The position numbers and the translations under genes are program-made. The notes below the pieces were generated by a model. The model was not told the origin of the DNA. It saw only the letters and a list, made by a program, of their open reading frames with translations, and searched no databases. Shown piece after piece: positions 44,920 to 57,827 of a DNA stretch of 64,000 nucleotides. Within the stretch, counting starts at the first letter, position 1, and every line of letters starts with the position of its first letter. The DNA comes from Neisseria perflava (lineage in GTDB: Bacteria; Pseudomonadota; Gammaproteobacteria; Burkholderiales; Neisseriaceae): the NCBI RefSeq assembly GCF_002863305.2, contig NZ_CP136962.1, positions 1,550,001-1,614,000 on the forward strand, in the 5' to 3' direction.

Positions 44920-45594
44920 ATGAGCAAACAAGAAAAATTTTTCGACGTATACGTTTCCTATCCGCCGAACACGGATAGGGAGCTCATCCACGCCTGCCTG
45001 TATGAGAACCTGCCTGAAAACGAAGTCGAGAGCCTGATTCAAGCCTTGGCCGAGCGTCCGCAAGCCATTGTGGCCGAGAAATGCACCCAAGACGAGCGCG
45101 AAAATGCGCAGCATTACTTCAGCTATTTGGGTTTGGACGTGATCGTCCGTCAGTCTATGGAATTGGAAGCAGTTGAAGAAGAAACTATGTCGGCAGCCAA
45201 TACTCCCGCCCCTATCCAATGCCCCGTCTGCATGACGATTATTGACGAACTAGATGCACAGGAATGCAAAACCTGTCACTTTGATTTGACAGAAAAAAAT
45301 GAGCTGGCCATCCAGCGTAAGCGCATTGAATGGCAGGAAAAAATCTCTTTCGAGCATAAAAAACAAACCGAAATTGCCCACAAGCTCAAATACGAACGCG
45401 AGCAGGAAGAGAAAAAACTGCGCAAAAAAATCCGTGCCGAGTTGGAATCCCAACTACGCGAAGAGTTAGACCAAAATCCTGAGCTGGCAGCACTTGCAGC
45501 GAGGAAGAAAACACAGTTTCTGCTTACAATGGCCATCGTATTCGCCGTTTTGAGCCTGCTTGCACTCGGCTATATTGCTGCAAAATTCTTCTAA
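44920..45594 (+). CDS. Zinc-ribbon, coiled-coil, tail-anchored protein
   Basis: A 224-residue protein of unknown function. Residues 1-90 are a soluble domain (FFDVYVSYPPNTDRELIHACLYENLP), Cys101, Cys104, Cys116 and Cys119 form a CxxC-x11-CxxC zinc ribbon, residues about 130-195 are a highly charged coiled coil, and 198-222 are one membrane helix at the extreme C-terminus. This order suggests a cytoplasmic protein anchored to the inner membrane by its tail. I recognise no named family. Confidence 0.75.
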   Translation: MSKQEKFFDVYVSYPPNTDRELIHACLYENLPENEVESLIQALAERPQAIVAEKCTQDERENAQHYFSYLGLDVIVRQSMELEAVEEETMSAANTPAPIQCPVCMTIIDELDAQECKTCHFDLTEKNELAIQRKRIEWQEKISFEHKKQTEIAHKLKYEREQEEKKLRKKIRAELESQLREELDQNPELAALAARKKTQFLLTMAIVFAVLSLLALGYIAAKFF

Positions 45595-45610
45595 ACTGAT
45601 TTCAAAACTT

Positions 45611-45646
45611 AAGGCCGTCTGAAAAACAGATTTTCAGACGGCCTTT
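45611..45646. terminator. Paired-DUS terminator (zinc-ribbon gene / priA)
   Basis: Inverted AG-DUS arms around a short loop, flanked by A and T runs; converging genes. Confidence 0.8.
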
Positions 45647-45674
45647 TATATTTATATTGATTGCATCATTCCAA

Positions 45675-47864
<2,190 letters not shown>

Positions 47865-47999
47865 ACAAACAATCAAATCATTTTTTCGTATTTTAACAGC
47901 CGAAAGCTATTTTCAGACGATAAATTGAGCCTCAATACAATGCAGGCATGACAGAGGTTTGATACAATGCCTTACTTTTAACACACGCAAGTCTCTCGC

Positions 48000-48791
48000 A
48001 TGAAAACCAAGTTAATCAAAATCTTAACACCGTTTGCCGCCCTTCCTTTGTTGGCATGCGGTCAACCTGCCGTATCCAACGCCAACGCCGCGCCTGCGCC
48101 GGCTGCCAAAGCGGAAGCGCCTGCCGACAAATCCGTTGCCGCTTCCTTGAAAGCGCGTTTGGAAAAAGTCTATGCCGCCCAAGATTTGAAAGTTTTGAGC
48201 GTCAATGAAACACCGATTAAAGGCATTTACGAAGTTGTCGTCAGCGGCAAACAAATCATCTATACCGATGCCAAAGGCGACTATATGCTCGTCGGCGACC
48301 TCATCAACGTCAACACGCGCCAAAGCATGACTGAAGAACGCGCCGCCGATTTGAACAAAATCGACTTCGCTTCCCTGCCTTTGGACAAAGCCATCAAAGA
48401 AGTACGCGGCAACGGCAAACTGAAAGTCGCTGTTTTCTCCGATCCGGACTGCCCATACTGCAAACGCTTGGAGCATGAGTTTGAAAAAATGACCGACATC
48501 ACGATTTATACCTTCATGATGCCGATTCCAAGCCTGCACCCTGATGCCGCGCGCAAAGCCGAGCTGTTGTGGTGTCAGCCTAATCCGACCCAGGCATGGA
48601 TCGACTGGATGCGCAAAGGCAAACTCCCAAGCGGCAAAGCAAACTGCGAAAACCCTGTTGCAGAAACCACTTCATTGGGCGAACAATTCGGCTTCAACGG
48701 CACGCCGACCCTGGTCTTTCCTAACGGCCGCAGCCAAAGCGGTTACAGCCCTATGCCCCACCTCAAAGAAATCATCGAGAAAAACCAGTAA
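48000..48791 (+). CDS. dsbC: Disulfide isomerase DsbC, apparent lipoprotein
   Basis: Periplasmic protein-disulfide isomerase. The 263-residue precursor has a signal sequence ending PLLACGQ with a lipobox Cys20, so it looks lipid-anchored, unlike soluble E. coli DsbC. An Ala-rich linker follows, then the dimerisation domain and the thioredoxin fold with active site C151-P-Y-C154 (FSDPDCPYCKRLEHEF) and the cis-Pro loop NGTPTLVFPNG. The second cysteine pair (LLWCQ and KANCEN) is also present. Confidence 0.93.
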   Translation: MKTKLIKILTPFAALPLLACGQPAVSNANAAPAPAAKAEAPADKSVAASLKARLEKVYAAQDLKVLSVNETPIKGIYEVVVSGKQIIYTDAKGDYMLVGDLINVNTRQSMTEERAADLNKIDFASLPLDKAIKEVRGNGKLKVAVFSDPDCPYCKRLEHEFEKMTDITIYTFMMPIPSLHPDAARKAELLWCQPNPTQAWIDWMRKGKLPSGKANCENPVAETTSLGEQFGFNGTPTLVFPNGRSQSGYSPMPHLKEIIEKNQ

Positions 48792-48813
48792 TACAGGGTT
48801 TAATCTCCATCAA

Positions 48814-48838
48814 GGACGCTTTACGCGTCCTTTTTTCA
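48814..48838 (+). terminator. Intrinsic terminator of dsbC
   Basis: AAGGACGC-TTTAC-GCGTCCTT stem followed by six T. Confidence 0.88.
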
Positions 48839-48888
48839 TGTCGCCCGCCATCAACTGCCTTCAGACGGCCTCGATACAGACAAAGATA

Positions 48889-48918
48889 AAAAAGGACGTG
48901 TCCAACACGTCCTTTTTT
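48889..48918 (-). terminator. Intrinsic terminator of gpmA
   Basis: AAAAAAGGACGTG-TCCAA-CACGTCCTTTTTT, 13-bp arms. The stem core GGACG/CGTCC is shared with the dsbC terminator 70 bp away. Confidence 0.88.
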
Positions 48919-48927
48919 CCCTTTACC

Positions 48928-49611
48928 TTACAGGTAGAATTTTTCAATTACTTTCAGGTTTTCGTCCAATTTGTACACCAGCGGCTGACCGGTTGGGATT
49001 TCCAAGCCCATGATGTCTTCGTCGGAAATGCCTTCGATGTGTTTGGCCAAAGCGCGCAGGGAGTTGCCATGTGCCGCAACCAATACACGTTTGCCGCTCA
49101 AGATAGCCGGAGCGATTTGGTCTTCCCAGAAAGGCAGGACGCGCTCGAGGGTAACTTTAAGGTTTTCGCCATCGGGAATAACATCGCTAGGCAGGTTGGC
49201 ATAGCGGCGGTCATTGTGGGCGGAGTGAGGGTCTTTAGGATCAAGCAGCGGAGGCAGGGTGTCGTAGCTGCGGCGCCAGATGTGGACTTGTTCGTCGCCG
49301 TATTTTTCTGCGGTTTGTTTTTTATCCATACCTTGCAGCTGGCCGTAGTGGCGTTCGTTCAAACGCCATGATTTGATTTGTGGAACAAACAGTTGGTCGG
49401 ATTCTTCCAAAACGATGTTACAGGTTTTGATGGCACGGGTCAGAACGGAAGTAAAGGCGATGTCAAACTCGTAGCCCTTCTCTTTCAGCTTTTTACCTGC
49501 TGCCGCGGCTTCTGCCAAACCTTGCTCACTCAGCTTGACGTCGCGCCAGCCGGTGAAAAGGTTTTTCGCGTTCCATTCGCTTTGTCCGTGACGGATGAAT
49601 ACTAATTCCAT
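48928..49611 (-). CDS. gpmA: 2,3-bisphosphoglycerate-dependent phosphoglycerate mutase
   Basis: Glycolytic interconversion of 3- and 2-phosphoglycerate. The ATG at 49611 gives 227 residues starting [14 protein letters not shown], with the phosphohistidine motif [16 protein letters not shown]; upstream codons are not conserved. [11 protein letters not shown] and [14 protein letters not shown] complete the active site. Confidence 0.97.
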   Translation of the reverse strand: MELVFIRHGQSEWNAKNLFTGWRDVKLSEQGLAEAAAAGKKLKEKGYEFDIAFTSVLTRAIKTCNIVLEESDQLFVPQIKSWRLNERHYGQLQGMDKKQTAEKYGDEQVHIWRRSYDTLPPLLDPKDPHSAHNDRRYANLPSDVIPDGENLKVTLERVLPFWEDQIAPAILSGKRVLVAAHGNSLRALAKHIEGISDEDIMGLEIPTGQPLVYKLDENLKVIEKFYL

Positions 49612-49713
49612 GATAGTTTGCTCCAATGAAGTTTGGGAAAAGGTATTTATAGCACACTTTGCCACCGCGCTGATAACGTCGGCGGTTTCTTTTGATATGT
49701 TGCAAGTTTGCTT

Positions 49714-50475
49714 CTAATCTTCAGACGGCCTTGTCGGAAGGTAAACATCAAACCGCGTGCTTTTGCCGGTGTATTGATAAGCAGGTTTGCGCCCGTCGAG
49801 AAACTCACCCAAGCGCGGACGTTTGACGACAATGCGTTTTTTGGCGGTATTCAATGCTGCGTCCAATAACTCGGCTTCGTCTTGTGCCGAGCCGACCAAG
49901 TCGTGAAAGTAAGCCATTTCTTTTTTCACAGCGGCGGTTTTGCGACGCTCCGGATACATCGGGTCGAGGTACACCACATCGGGCCTGCCGTTTTGAGTAG
50001 CCAATTTCTGCATCAAATCAACGGAATTGCCGAAATGCAAAATAATGCGTTGGGCAATCTCCCGTGTCTCTTCACTTTGCCCCGCCCTATTGAGGCCGTC
50101 TGAAAGTAGACAGGCAACCGCAGGATTTTGTTCAAAAGTGTGTACATTCAAACCCAACGAGGCAAGCACGAAGCTGTCGCGTCCCAGTCCGCCGGTAGCG
50201 TCCCAGACAGTCGGTTGCGCAGTGTGGTTGACGGCTTTGGCAATCAACTCGCCGCCGCCTTTAGTGCGCCGGTAATGGGCGGCACCGCCATCAAAATCAA
50301 CGCGGACACAGCCTTTTTCACCGGCGCGGCACAAACTGATGCCGCTTTCGTCAGCGATAAGGAAACTGCCTTCTTCAGGCTGCCGGTCGATAACGGTCAG
50401 CCCGAAAGGCGCGGCAATGCTGCGAAGTTCGACAGATGCGGTTTCGTCAAAATAAATCTTGTACATGATGCCCAT
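49714..50475 (-). CDS. rsmJ: 16S rRNA (guanine-1516-N2)-methyltransferase
   Basis: SAM-dependent methylation of G1516 in 16S rRNA. The 253-residue protein has the SAM loop VWDATGGLGRDSFVLASLG, acidic tip FEQNP, and catalytic DPMYPER. Start could be 50475 or the ATG 9 bp downstream (MYKIYFDE); neither has a clear ribosome site. Confidence 0.93.
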   Translation of the reverse strand: MGIMYKIYFDETASVELRSIAAPFGLTVIDRQPEEGSFLIADESGISLCRAGEKGCVRVDFDGGAAHYRRTKGGGELIAKAVNHTAQPTVWDATGGLGRDSFVLASLGLNVHTFEQNPAVACLLSDGLNRAGQSEETREIAQRIILHFGNSVDLMQKLATQNGRPDVVYLDPMYPERRKTAAVKKEMAYFHDLVGSAQDEAELLDAALNTAKKRIVVKRPRLGEFLDGRKPAYQYTGKSTRFDVYLPTRPSED

Positions 50476-50476
50476 G

Positions 50477-50511
50477 TTTCAGACGGCCTTGAAAACTCAG
50501 GCCGTCTGAAC
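50477..50511. terminator. Outward-facing DUS pair between pilR and rsmJ
   Basis: TTTCAGACGGCCTTGAAAACTCAGGCCGTCTGAA-type order, arms 50477-50490 and 50500-50511. Serves as pilR's downstream hairpin; T-run is weak. Confidence 0.6.
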
Positions 50512-50514
50512 GTT

Positions 50515-52143
50515 TTAATTGATGTCCAAGCGTTCCATGCGGTAGCGCATAGAGCGGAAGCTGATGCCCAAAAGTTTGGCGGCTTGGGTACGGTTGTAAC
50601 GGGTTTGCTGCAAAGCCTGCTCGATGATACTGCGCTCCACTTGGTCAAGGTAATCCTGTATCTGCATGGTACGCGGATCAAACGGTGGAATGGGGCTGTG
50701 ATTGAGCGTAGTTTCGCGCGTGTCAGGTTCAGCAATATCATCAAAAGAGAAGCCGCTGCGTTCAGCCTTAACCTGTGGGGTATTTTGAATCTGCAAATCA
50801 TCCACTTGTATCACTTGGCCGACCGTCAGTGCGACGGCGCGTTCGAGGATATTCTCCAACTCGCGGAAGTTGCCGGGATAGCTGTAATGCAACAGGGCTT
50901 CTTGGGCTTTCGGGCTGAGTTTGTAGGTTTGATTGCCGTGACGGTGTTTATACAGCAGATACAAAATCAGCGCGCCCAAGTCTTCGCGCATTTCGCGCAA
51001 AGGCGGCATGTGCAGGGAGACAACGTTGAGGCGGTAATACAAGTCCTGACGGAATGCGCCGCTTTCAACCAAAGCTTCGAGGTTTTTGTGGGTCGCACAA
51101 ATAATGCGCACATCCACAGGAGTTTCCCGCGCATCGCCGATACGGCGCACGGCTTTTTCTTGAATGGCGCGCAGAAGTTTGACCTGCATGGCAAGCGGCA
51201 AATCGGCAACTTCGTCAAGGAACAAAGTGCCGCCGTCAGCGTGTTGGAAAAAACCTAAACGGTCTTGATCCGCGCCGGTAAAGCTGCCTTTTTTATAACC
51301 GAAAAATTCGCTTTCCATCAGGTTTTCAGGAATGGCACCGCAGTTGACGGCAATAAACGGTTTGTCGGCGCGGTCGGACAGCTCATGAATTGTGCGCGCC
51401 GCCTGCTCTTTACCCGTACCGGACTCGCCGGAGATATAAACGGGAACAAGGCTGCGGGCCAATCTGCGAATCAGGTGGCGTACTTCGACCATTTGCGGCG
51501 AAGTACCCAACAGGCGCGGCATATCGTCCTCGCCTTCCAATATAGGTGCATCTTGTTGCAGAGCAGGATTGATGCTGCCGGCTGAAAAACGCTCTTTTAA
51601 GGAATTGAGCCCTTCCGGAACAGTCAAAGGCCGGTTAAATTCGCTCTGTACGCTCTTAGGAGGCGTAACGACAGGCTTGGCCGGCTGAGGTTCGGGTTTA
51701 TACAGGGCGGCAGAAACAGGCGCAGGCTGTGATTTGACTTTTTCAGACGGCGTGGGTTCGGCAGTATTATCGGAAACCGATACTGCCGATTTAACCAATG
51801 AACGCAACTGAGACAGCGTAATCGGTTTTTGCAAATAATCAAACGCCCCTGCTTTCAAAGCTTCAACGGCTTGGTCGGCATTGCCGAAAGCCGTAATCAC
51901 GGCGACAGGCGTGTCGAGCATCAGTTCATCAATGTATTGGACAACCTCGAGACCCGAGCCGTCTGGCATACGCATATCGGTCAACACCAGCGAATAATCG
52001 TTGTTGTCCAGCTTGTCTTTGGCTTCTTCAACACCAGCCGCAGTATCGACGCGCAGACCCATTTTCATCAGGGTCATTTCCATTAGGTCGCGGATGTCTG
52101 CCTCGTCATCGACAACCAAAACCGGCTCTTGCAATTTATTCAT
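50515..52143 (-). CDS. pilR: Sigma-54-dependent response regulator PilR
   Basis: Activator of RpoN-dependent promoters. The 542-residue protein has a receiver domain (about 1-125, phospho-Asp in LVLTDMRMPDGSG), a linker to about 205, an AAA+ domain with Walker A GESGTGKE, the sigma-54-contact loop GSFTGA (the PilR variant of GAFTGA) and Walker B GTLFLDEVADLP, and a Fis-type DNA-binding end RTQAAKLLGISFRSMRYRME. All parts are intact. Its start overlaps the pilS stop by 8 bp, giving translational coupling. Confidence 0.93.
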   Translation of the reverse strand: MNKLQEPVLVVDDEADIRDLMEMTLMKMGLRVDTAAGVEEAKDKLDNNDYSLVLTDMRMPDGSGLEVVQYIDELMLDTPVAVITAFGNADQAVEALKAGAFDYLQKPITLSQLRSLVKSAVSVSDNTAEPTPSEKVKSQPAPVSAALYKPEPQPAKPVVTPPKSVQSEFNRPLTVPEGLNSLKERFSAGSINPALQQDAPILEGEDDMPRLLGTSPQMVEVRHLIRRLARSLVPVYISGESGTGKEQAARTIHELSDRADKPFIAVNCGAIPENLMESEFFGYKKGSFTGADQDRLGFFQHADGGTLFLDEVADLPLAMQVKLLRAIQEKAVRRIGDARETPVDVRIICATHKNLEALVESGAFRQDLYYRLNVVSLHMPPLREMREDLGALILYLLYKHRHGNQTYKLSPKAQEALLHYSYPGNFRELENILERAVALTVGQVIQVDDLQIQNTPQVKAERSGFSFDDIAEPDTRETTLNHSPIPPFDPRTMQIQDYLDQVERSIIEQALQQTRYNRTQAAKLLGISFRSMRYRMERLDIN

Positions 52144-53722
52144 CCTGCGCTTGCTCCTTCGGTAAAATCAGTTCAAACCCGTTCATTTCAGGGTGATAAT
52201 GCAGCTGCCCCATATTGGCGTGTGCCAACTCGCGGGCGACGTAAAGCCCCAAGCCGGTGCCTTGTTTTTCGGTGGTGTAAAACGGCTCAAACAGATGATT
52301 TCGTACATCGGGCGGCACGCCTTTGCCGTTGTCCGCCACTACGATAGAAATGTGCATCCTGCCGCTAGAGCGGATAAGGACGGTAATGGCGTTTTCGTCC
52401 TGACGGCTGTGTCGCCAAGCATTGTTGCACAAGTTCCACATCACTTGCTGCAAGTGCATGGGGTCAACCAATACGGTCAGGTTGTTGCCGTCCATATTCA
52501 TGCGCAGACAGCCGATGGCATCGGGATTGTTCAAGGTAAATTCCTGCTTGAACTCCAACCAGAATTTCATCAGGTTAATCGGCTGGCGGCTGATGTTGTC
52601 TCGTTTGTTAAGCAGGGATACGTCTTCCAACATCTTGTCGATACGTTGGATATTGCTGTCGATGATGTTGTAGAGCTTGGCCTTGAGCGGATCTGCCTCG
52701 TCGCCCTCTTGCAACAAATCGCTGGCATGACGGATGGCGGACATCGGGTTACGGATTTCGTGGGCAAGGTTGGCAGTCAACTGTCCGAGCGAAGTCAGCT
52801 TGGTGGACATGGCCTCCGCAGCCACTTCACGCAATGAGCGGACGTATAACATCAGCAGCTCGGTTTGCTCCTGAATCAGCGGAACGGCACGGACGTGCAT
52901 GGCGTGTTGGAAAATATGGATATCGGTTTCAAAAGGTTTGTCGGGTTGACGCTGCCAGCGTGCCACCAGTTCGCCAAACACGATTTCCTGCTGATCGATA
53001 ATCAAGCTGGGGAAATAGATTTTTGCCTGTTTGTTAAACAGCCACACGCGTTGGGTCGCATCAATCACCACAACCGCTTCCTGCACGCGGTTCAAAACCA
53101 AATGGTTCAAGCCGCTGATACGGCGGTAAGCCAGTTGATGGCGGCTGGCGGACTCCGTGGCCTGCTCCAGATAACGGGCGGCAAACGATGTCAGCATCGC
53201 CACCAGATAGCCTGCGCCGATCAGCATCAAAGAATTCAACATTGATTTCGCGTCCCAATTAAACGAATCGAAACGCATACTGCCGTCTAAAAACAGGTTC
53301 AAAATAAACAACATTGCCGTATAACCTGCATACAGCATGGGATAATGTCCATAACTGAGCAGACACGAGGTTGCAACAAACGGCAAAACCAAAATCCCGA
53401 AACCGGAAGCAGTACCGCCGGAGATATACACCAAAACCATCATCATGGTGATGTCGACCACGGCACTGGCATTGGGCAAATCCAAAGACTGCCACTGCCA
53501 GCCCGGGCGGAACACAGAGAGCATAATTAGGAAGAAATACAGCGTTACCCAGATATAAAACTCAATGTCCGGCAACGAAACACCAATCAGGTTGCCGCCC
53601 GTGTAGCTGCCGAAAGCGTGCAAAACCAAAAGCGGTAAGACGATGGCTATTCGGGCAATGTTGATTACACCGGGAATCCGCTCCCTCAGATTACCCAGTT
53701 CTTGAAGATTGGCTCTGTTCAT
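52136..53722 (-). CDS. pilS: Sensor histidine kinase PilS
   Basis: Membrane sensor partner of PilR. Start at 53722 (MNRANLQELGNL) is supported by AAAAGG 7 nt upstream. The 528-residue protein has about six membrane helices in residues 20-185, a PAS-like domain (about 200-290), the phospho-acceptor His in NLAHEIRNPMSAIRHASDLL, and an ATPase domain with NNAWRHS, DNGKGV and GTGLGLYVAREL. Pathogenic Neisseria carry degraded copies of this circuit; here it looks functional. Confidence 0.92.
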   Translation of the reverse strand: MNRANLQELGNLRERIPGVINIARIAIVLPLLVLHAFGSYTGGNLIGVSLPDIEFYIWVTLYFFLIMLSVFRPGWQWQSLDLPNASAVVDITMMMVLVYISGGTASGFGILVLPFVATSCLLSYGHYPMLYAGYTAMLFILNLFLDGSMRFDSFNWDAKSMLNSLMLIGAGYLVAMLTSFAARYLEQATESASRHQLAYRRISGLNHLVLNRVQEAVVVIDATQRVWLFNKQAKIYFPSLIIDQQEIVFGELVARWQRQPDKPFETDIHIFQHAMHVRAVPLIQEQTELLMLYVRSLREVAAEAMSTKLTSLGQLTANLAHEIRNPMSAIRHASDLLQEGDEADPLKAKLYNIIDSNIQRIDKMLEDVSLLNKRDNISRQPINLMKFWLEFKQEFTLNNPDAIGCLRMNMDGNNLTVLVDPMHLQQVMWNLCNNAWRHSRQDENAITVLIRSSGRMHISIVVADNGKGVPPDVRNHLFEPFYTTEKQGTGLGLYVARELAHANMGQLHYHPEMNGFELILPKEQAQDE

Positions 53723-53792
53723 AAGTGAACCTTTTTTTATTATCATGCAATGTCGTATAAATTTAATTTATTTAGATATATTTGTTTTTGTT

Positions 53793-56096
53793 TCAGGACA
53801 AACTTTTCAGACGGCCTGATATTTCCAATACCTTCCCTTTTTTGCCGCGCTTGCCGTCAATGTCGCAAATGCGCAATTTTTCCTGATGTGCGGCGCCGCG
53901 CTTGCCGACGGTTTCAACGATAAATTCCGCAGCCGTGGTCACGAGGACGTGTTCCAAAGACGCGCCGTCGGTCAGCGACATCAACTGCAAACCGCGTCCT
54001 TTAGGCATGACTTTAAGTTCGCCGATGGAAAACGCCAAGAGACGGTGGTCGCTGCTGGCCAGTACGACTTTGCAGTCGGGATTGATGAGCGAGGAGGCAT
54101 AGACGGCAACCGGCGGCAGGACGGTTTCGCCGCTATCCACGGTCATGACCACTTTACCCGCTTTCACGCGTCCGACCATATCGGCCAACTTGGTAATGAA
54201 GCCGTAGCCGCCGCTGCCTGAGAGCAGGTAATGTTGTTCGGGCTGGCCGGTGAGCATGGCGACGGGTTTCGCGCCGTTTTGCAACTCGATTAACGATGAA
54301 ACCGGTACACCGTCGCCGCGTCCGCCGGGGATTTCGGCGGCATCGAGCGTGTAGGTTCTGCCCAATGAATCCAAGATGACGACAGGCAAAACGGTGCGGC
54401 CTTCAAGGGTTTGTTTGAGGCGGTCGCCTTCTTTGAACGCGGTCTGGCTCAAATCAAGGTTGTGTCCGGCACGGCTGCGTATCCAGCCTTTTTCCGACAG
54501 AATCAGGGTGATCGGCTCATCGGCGGTGGTCTGCGTCAGCACGGCGCGTCCGGCTTCTTCCACCAGCGTGCGGCGCACATCACCAAACTGCTTCATGTCC
54601 GCCTGCATCTCTTTGATGATCAGCTTGCGTTTTTCATTTTCGTCGCCCAAAAGGATATTCAGACAGCCTTGTTCTTCTCGCAATTCGTTCAATTCTTTTT
54701 CGAGTTTGAACCCTTCCAAACGCGCCAACTGGCGCAGGCGGATTTCCAAAATGTCTTCCGCTTGGATTTCGGTCAGCCCGAACGCCGCCATCAAATCAGC
54801 TTTCGGGTCGTCTGATTCGCGGATGACTTTAATCACTTCATCAATGTGCAGAAAGACTTTCAGACGGCCTTCGAGGATGTGCAGCCGTTTTTCCACTTGG
54901 TTCAAACGGAATTTCAGACGACGTGTTACGGTCACGACGCGGAAATCCAGCCATTCCTGCAAAATCGTTTTCAGGTTCTTCTGCGCAGGGCGGTTGTCCA
55001 AACCCATCATCACCAAGTTCATGGACACATTGCCTTCCAGCGAAGTCTGCGCCATCAGCGTGTTGATGAATGTATCGGTATCAATGCGGCTGGATTTCGG
55101 CTCGAACACCAGTCGCACGGGATGCTCGCCGTCGGACTCGTCGCGTACGCGGTCGATTAAATCCAGCATCAGTTTTTTGGTGTTGAGCTGGTCTTGGTTG
55201 AGCTGCTTTTTGCCTGCTTTCGGTTTCGGGTTGGTTTGCTCTTCGATTTCGGCAAGGATTTTGGCAGAATTGGCGTTCGGCGGCAGCTCGGTCACAATCA
55301 CGCGCCATTGTCCGCGTGCCAATTTCTCGATTTCATAACGTGCACGCACGCGCACGCTGCCCTTGCCGGTTTCGTAAATTCGGCGCAATTCGTCCGCCGG
55401 CGTGATGATTTGACCGCCGCCGGCAAAATCGGGAGCGGGGATGTATTGCATCAGGTCGACGGTTTCCAGCGTCGGTTTTTTTAACAGCGCAATCGCCGCC
55501 TGCGTGACTTCGTTTAAATTGTGTGACGGAATTTCGGTCGCCATGCCCACTGCAATACCCGACGCGCCGTTGAGCAACACCATAGGCAGGCGGGCGGGCA
55601 GGTGCAGCGGTTCATCAAACGCGCCGTCGTAGTTCGGCACGAAATCCACCGTCCCCTGATTGATTTCGGACAACAGCAATTCCGCAATAGGCGTCAGCCG
55701 CGCTTCGGTGTAACGCATCGCCGCCGCTCCGTCGCCGTCGCGCGAACCAAAGTTGCCGATGCCGTCGATTAAGGGATAGCGCAAGGTAAAATCCTGCGCC
55801 ATGCGAACCATCGCCTCATAGGCAGAACTGTCGCCGTGCGGGTGGTATTTACCCAAAATCTCACCAACCACGCGCGCCGATTTCACCGGCTTCGCGCCCG
55901 CCGTCAAACCCATATCGCGCATGGCAAACAAAATACGTCGTTGTACAGGCTTCTGGCCGTCTGAAACTTCAGGCAGCGCGCGACCTTTGACCACGCTCAT
56001 GGCGTATTCGAGATAGGCGCGTTCGGCGTATTGACCTAACAGCAAGTAGTCTTCGCCGATAGGAGATGGGCTTGGAGCGGAAATGTGTTCTGTCAT
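53793..56096 (-). CDS. parC: Topoisomerase IV subunit A
   Basis: Decatenates daughter chromosomes; a quinolone target. The 767-residue protein has the GyrA/ParC breakage domain with catalytic Tyr in [10 protein letters not shown] and the C-terminal beta-pinwheel from about residue 500. The quinolone region reads [10 protein letters not shown] with Asp89, Ser90, Ser91 and Glu94, equivalent to gonococcal 86, 87, 88 and 91, all wild type. A long open frame on the other strand is a shadow. Confidence 0.97.
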   Translation of the reverse strand: MTEHISAPSPSPIGEDYLLLGQYAERAYLEYAMSVVKGRALPEVSDGQKPVQRRILFAMRDMGLTAGAKPVKSARVVGEILGKYHPHGDSSAYEAMVRMAQDFTLRYPLIDGIGNFGSRDGDGAAAMRYTEARLTPIAELLLSEINQGTVDFVPNYDGAFDEPLHLPARLPMVLLNGASGIAVGMATEIPSHNLNEVTQAAIALLKKPTLETVDLMQYIPAPDFAGGGQIITPADELRRIYETGKGSVRVRARYEIEKLARGQWRVIVTELPPNANSAKILAEIEEQTNPKPKAGKKQLNQDQLNTKKLMLDLIDRVRDESDGEHPVRLVFEPKSSRIDTDTFINTLMAQTSLEGNVSMNLVMMGLDNRPAQKNLKTILQEWLDFRVVTVTRRLKFRLNQVEKRLHILEGRLKVFLHIDEVIKVIRESDDPKADLMAAFGLTEIQAEDILEIRLRQLARLEGFKLEKELNELREEQGCLNILLGDENEKRKLIIKEMQADMKQFGDVRRTLVEEAGRAVLTQTTADEPITLILSEKGWIRSRAGHNLDLSQTAFKEGDRLKQTLEGRTVLPVVILDSLGRTYTLDAAEIPGGRGDGVPVSSLIELQNGAKPVAMLTGQPEQHYLLSGSGGYGFITKLADMVGRVKAGKVVMTVDSGETVLPPVAVYASSLINPDCKVVLASSDHRLLAFSIGELKVMPKGRGLQLMSLTDGASLEHVLVTTAAEFIVETVGKRGAAHQEKLRICDIDGKRGKKGKVLEISGRLKSLS

Positions 56097-56235
56097 CAGG
56101 ATGGTAAAACGAAATAAATTAAAGAAGGATATTGTAAAGCAAAATCGGTAGTCATAGCCAATTTGAGTGATAAACGGTAGTGCAGCGACAATAAGACTTT
56201 CCTAATCAGCTCAGCAAATGGAATCCGTTTCGACA

Positions 56236-56279
56236 AAAAAGGCCGTCTGAAACCCTTTCATGTTTCAGACGGCCTTTTC
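56236..56279. terminator. Paired-DUS terminator after the MFS gene
   Basis: Inverted AG-DUS arms AAAAAAGGCCGTCTGAAA / TTTCAGACGGCCTTTT with an 8-nt loop, downstream of the minus-strand transporter. Confidence 0.82.
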
Positions 56280-56304
56280 ATTTTGGTTTTAAATCAAAAC
56301 TTCG

Positions 56305-57627
56305 TTATTCTGCAGTAGCCGGTTTGGCCGCAGTTTTAATGGTTAAGGTCAACGCGGCGGCGATGGCGAGGAAAACACCGGCAAAAGTCATCGCGTTGGT
56401 AGGGTTTGAACCCAAGAAGGTTTTGTACACCCAGCCGAAAGATACGGTTTCAATCAGCATTGGAATCACAATCATCATGTTCACAATACCCATGTACACG
56501 CCGTAACGTTCTTTCGGAATAGAACCGACCACAATCATAAACGGCACGCCCATCATACTTGCCCAGCCGACACCGAAACCAATCATCGGCGCAAACATCA
56601 GATATTTGTTGCCGATGTGCGGAATGGTGAGCAAGGCCAGCGCGGCAAGGGTAACAGCAAAGGCGTGAACATATTTGGCGGCGTATTTGCGCGCCATCCA
56701 CATCAGGCCGAAGGCGGAGATAAAGGTTACAACGTTGTAAAAACCGTTTACCAGGCCGGTCCATGCAACCGCTTGGCTATACGCTTCGGTATTTTCAACG
56801 GTCGAATCCCAGACGGATTGGACGATACTGTGGGAAATATATTGCCAGTAGATAAAGAGCGCGTACCATTGGAAGAGATACACCAAGGCCAGTTGCCACA
56901 GGGCAGTCGGCATTTCGCGCACGGCAACGACAATATCTTTAACAGCATGGGCCGGACCGCTCGGCTGGGCTTTAATGGCCGCCATTTCTTCAGGGCTGGG
57001 CTCGCGTTCGGCCGTTGATAAAACGGTAACCAAAACCGAACCGATGGAGCAGACCGCACCAATATAAAACGAACCGAATACCCAATACGGAATGCCCGCT
57101 TCGGAGGTTTGTTGCAACCAGCCGATTTGTTGGAAGATGTAGAGGGAAACGTTGGCCAGGGTAATGCCCAAGCCGGTAAACACAGACTGCATCAAGAAAC
57201 CGGTGGATTGTTGATGTTCAGGAACGGTATCAGCAATAAAGGCACGGAAAGGTTCCATTGCAGTATTGTTACTGATGTCCAAGAGCCACAGCAGCAATAC
57301 GGCCACCCACAAGGCGGTAACGTGCGGATAAATAAAGAGGCAGAGGCTGCAACCGATGGCGCCGATCAAGAAGTACGGACGGCGGCGGCCCAATCCAGGC
57401 ACCCAAGTGCGGTCACTCATCGCACCAATCATCGGCTGCACCAGCAAACCAGTAATCGGGCCTGCCATATTCAAAATCGGCAACTGGCTCGGATCGGCAT
57501 GAAGAAAGCTGAAAATCGGATTAATCGCAGTTTGCTGCAACCCGAAGCTATATTGAATACCGAAGAAACCGAAGTTCATCAGCATAATCTGGCGAAGTGT
57601 CATCGCCACTTGTGGGGAGATTTTCAT
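56305..57627 (-). CDS. MFS sugar transporter (maltose/glycoside type)
   Basis: A 440-residue inner-membrane transporter with twelve helices. [25 protein letters not shown] and [27 protein letters not shown] match the MFS/GPH-like sugar carriers that in Neisseria accompany maltose phosphorylase genes. Here the neighbours are a LacI regulator upstream and pgi, so glucose-containing disaccharides are a sensible substrate guess. No catabolic phosphorylase is in the window. Confidence 0.85.
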   Translation of the reverse strand: MKISPQVAMTLRQIMLMNFGFFGIQYSFGLQQTAINPIFSFLHADPSQLPILNMAGPITGLLVQPMIGAMSDRTWVPGLGRRRPYFLIGAIGCSLCLFIYPHVTALWVAVLLLWLLDISNNTAMEPFRAFIADTVPEHQQSTGFLMQSVFTGLGITLANVSLYIFQQIGWLQQTSEAGIPYWVFGSFYIGAVCSIGSVLVTVLSTAEREPSPEEMAAIKAQPSGPAHAVKDIVVAVREMPTALWQLALVYLFQWYALFIYWQYISHSIVQSVWDSTVENTEAYSQAVAWTGLVNGFYNVVTFISAFGLMWMARKYAAKYVHAFAVTLAALALLTIPHIGNKYLMFAPMIGFGVGWASMMGVPFMIVVGSIPKERYGVYMGIVNMMIVIPMLIETVSFGWVYKTFLGSNPTNAMTFAGVFLAIAAALTLTIKTAAKPATAE

Positions 57628-57827
57628 AGGAAGGCTACTCCTGGGTAATAAACTATGGAAACAACAAACTCCAATTTCAGCGGTATGACGCTTTTATTGT
57701 ATTTGGGCTGCCCTTTTTACTGAGGCAACTCCGTTTTCAGACGGCCTTTATTTTGGCCGTTTACATGAATCTTATTTTGATGTGTGTTTATGTTGTTTAA
57801 AGCTTATTATTTTCAGGCCGTCTGAAA

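Noticed and set aside
54376..55338. A 320-codon open frame antisense to parC
   Set aside because: Ser/Arg-rich low-complexity translation typical of an antisense frame; parC is intact.
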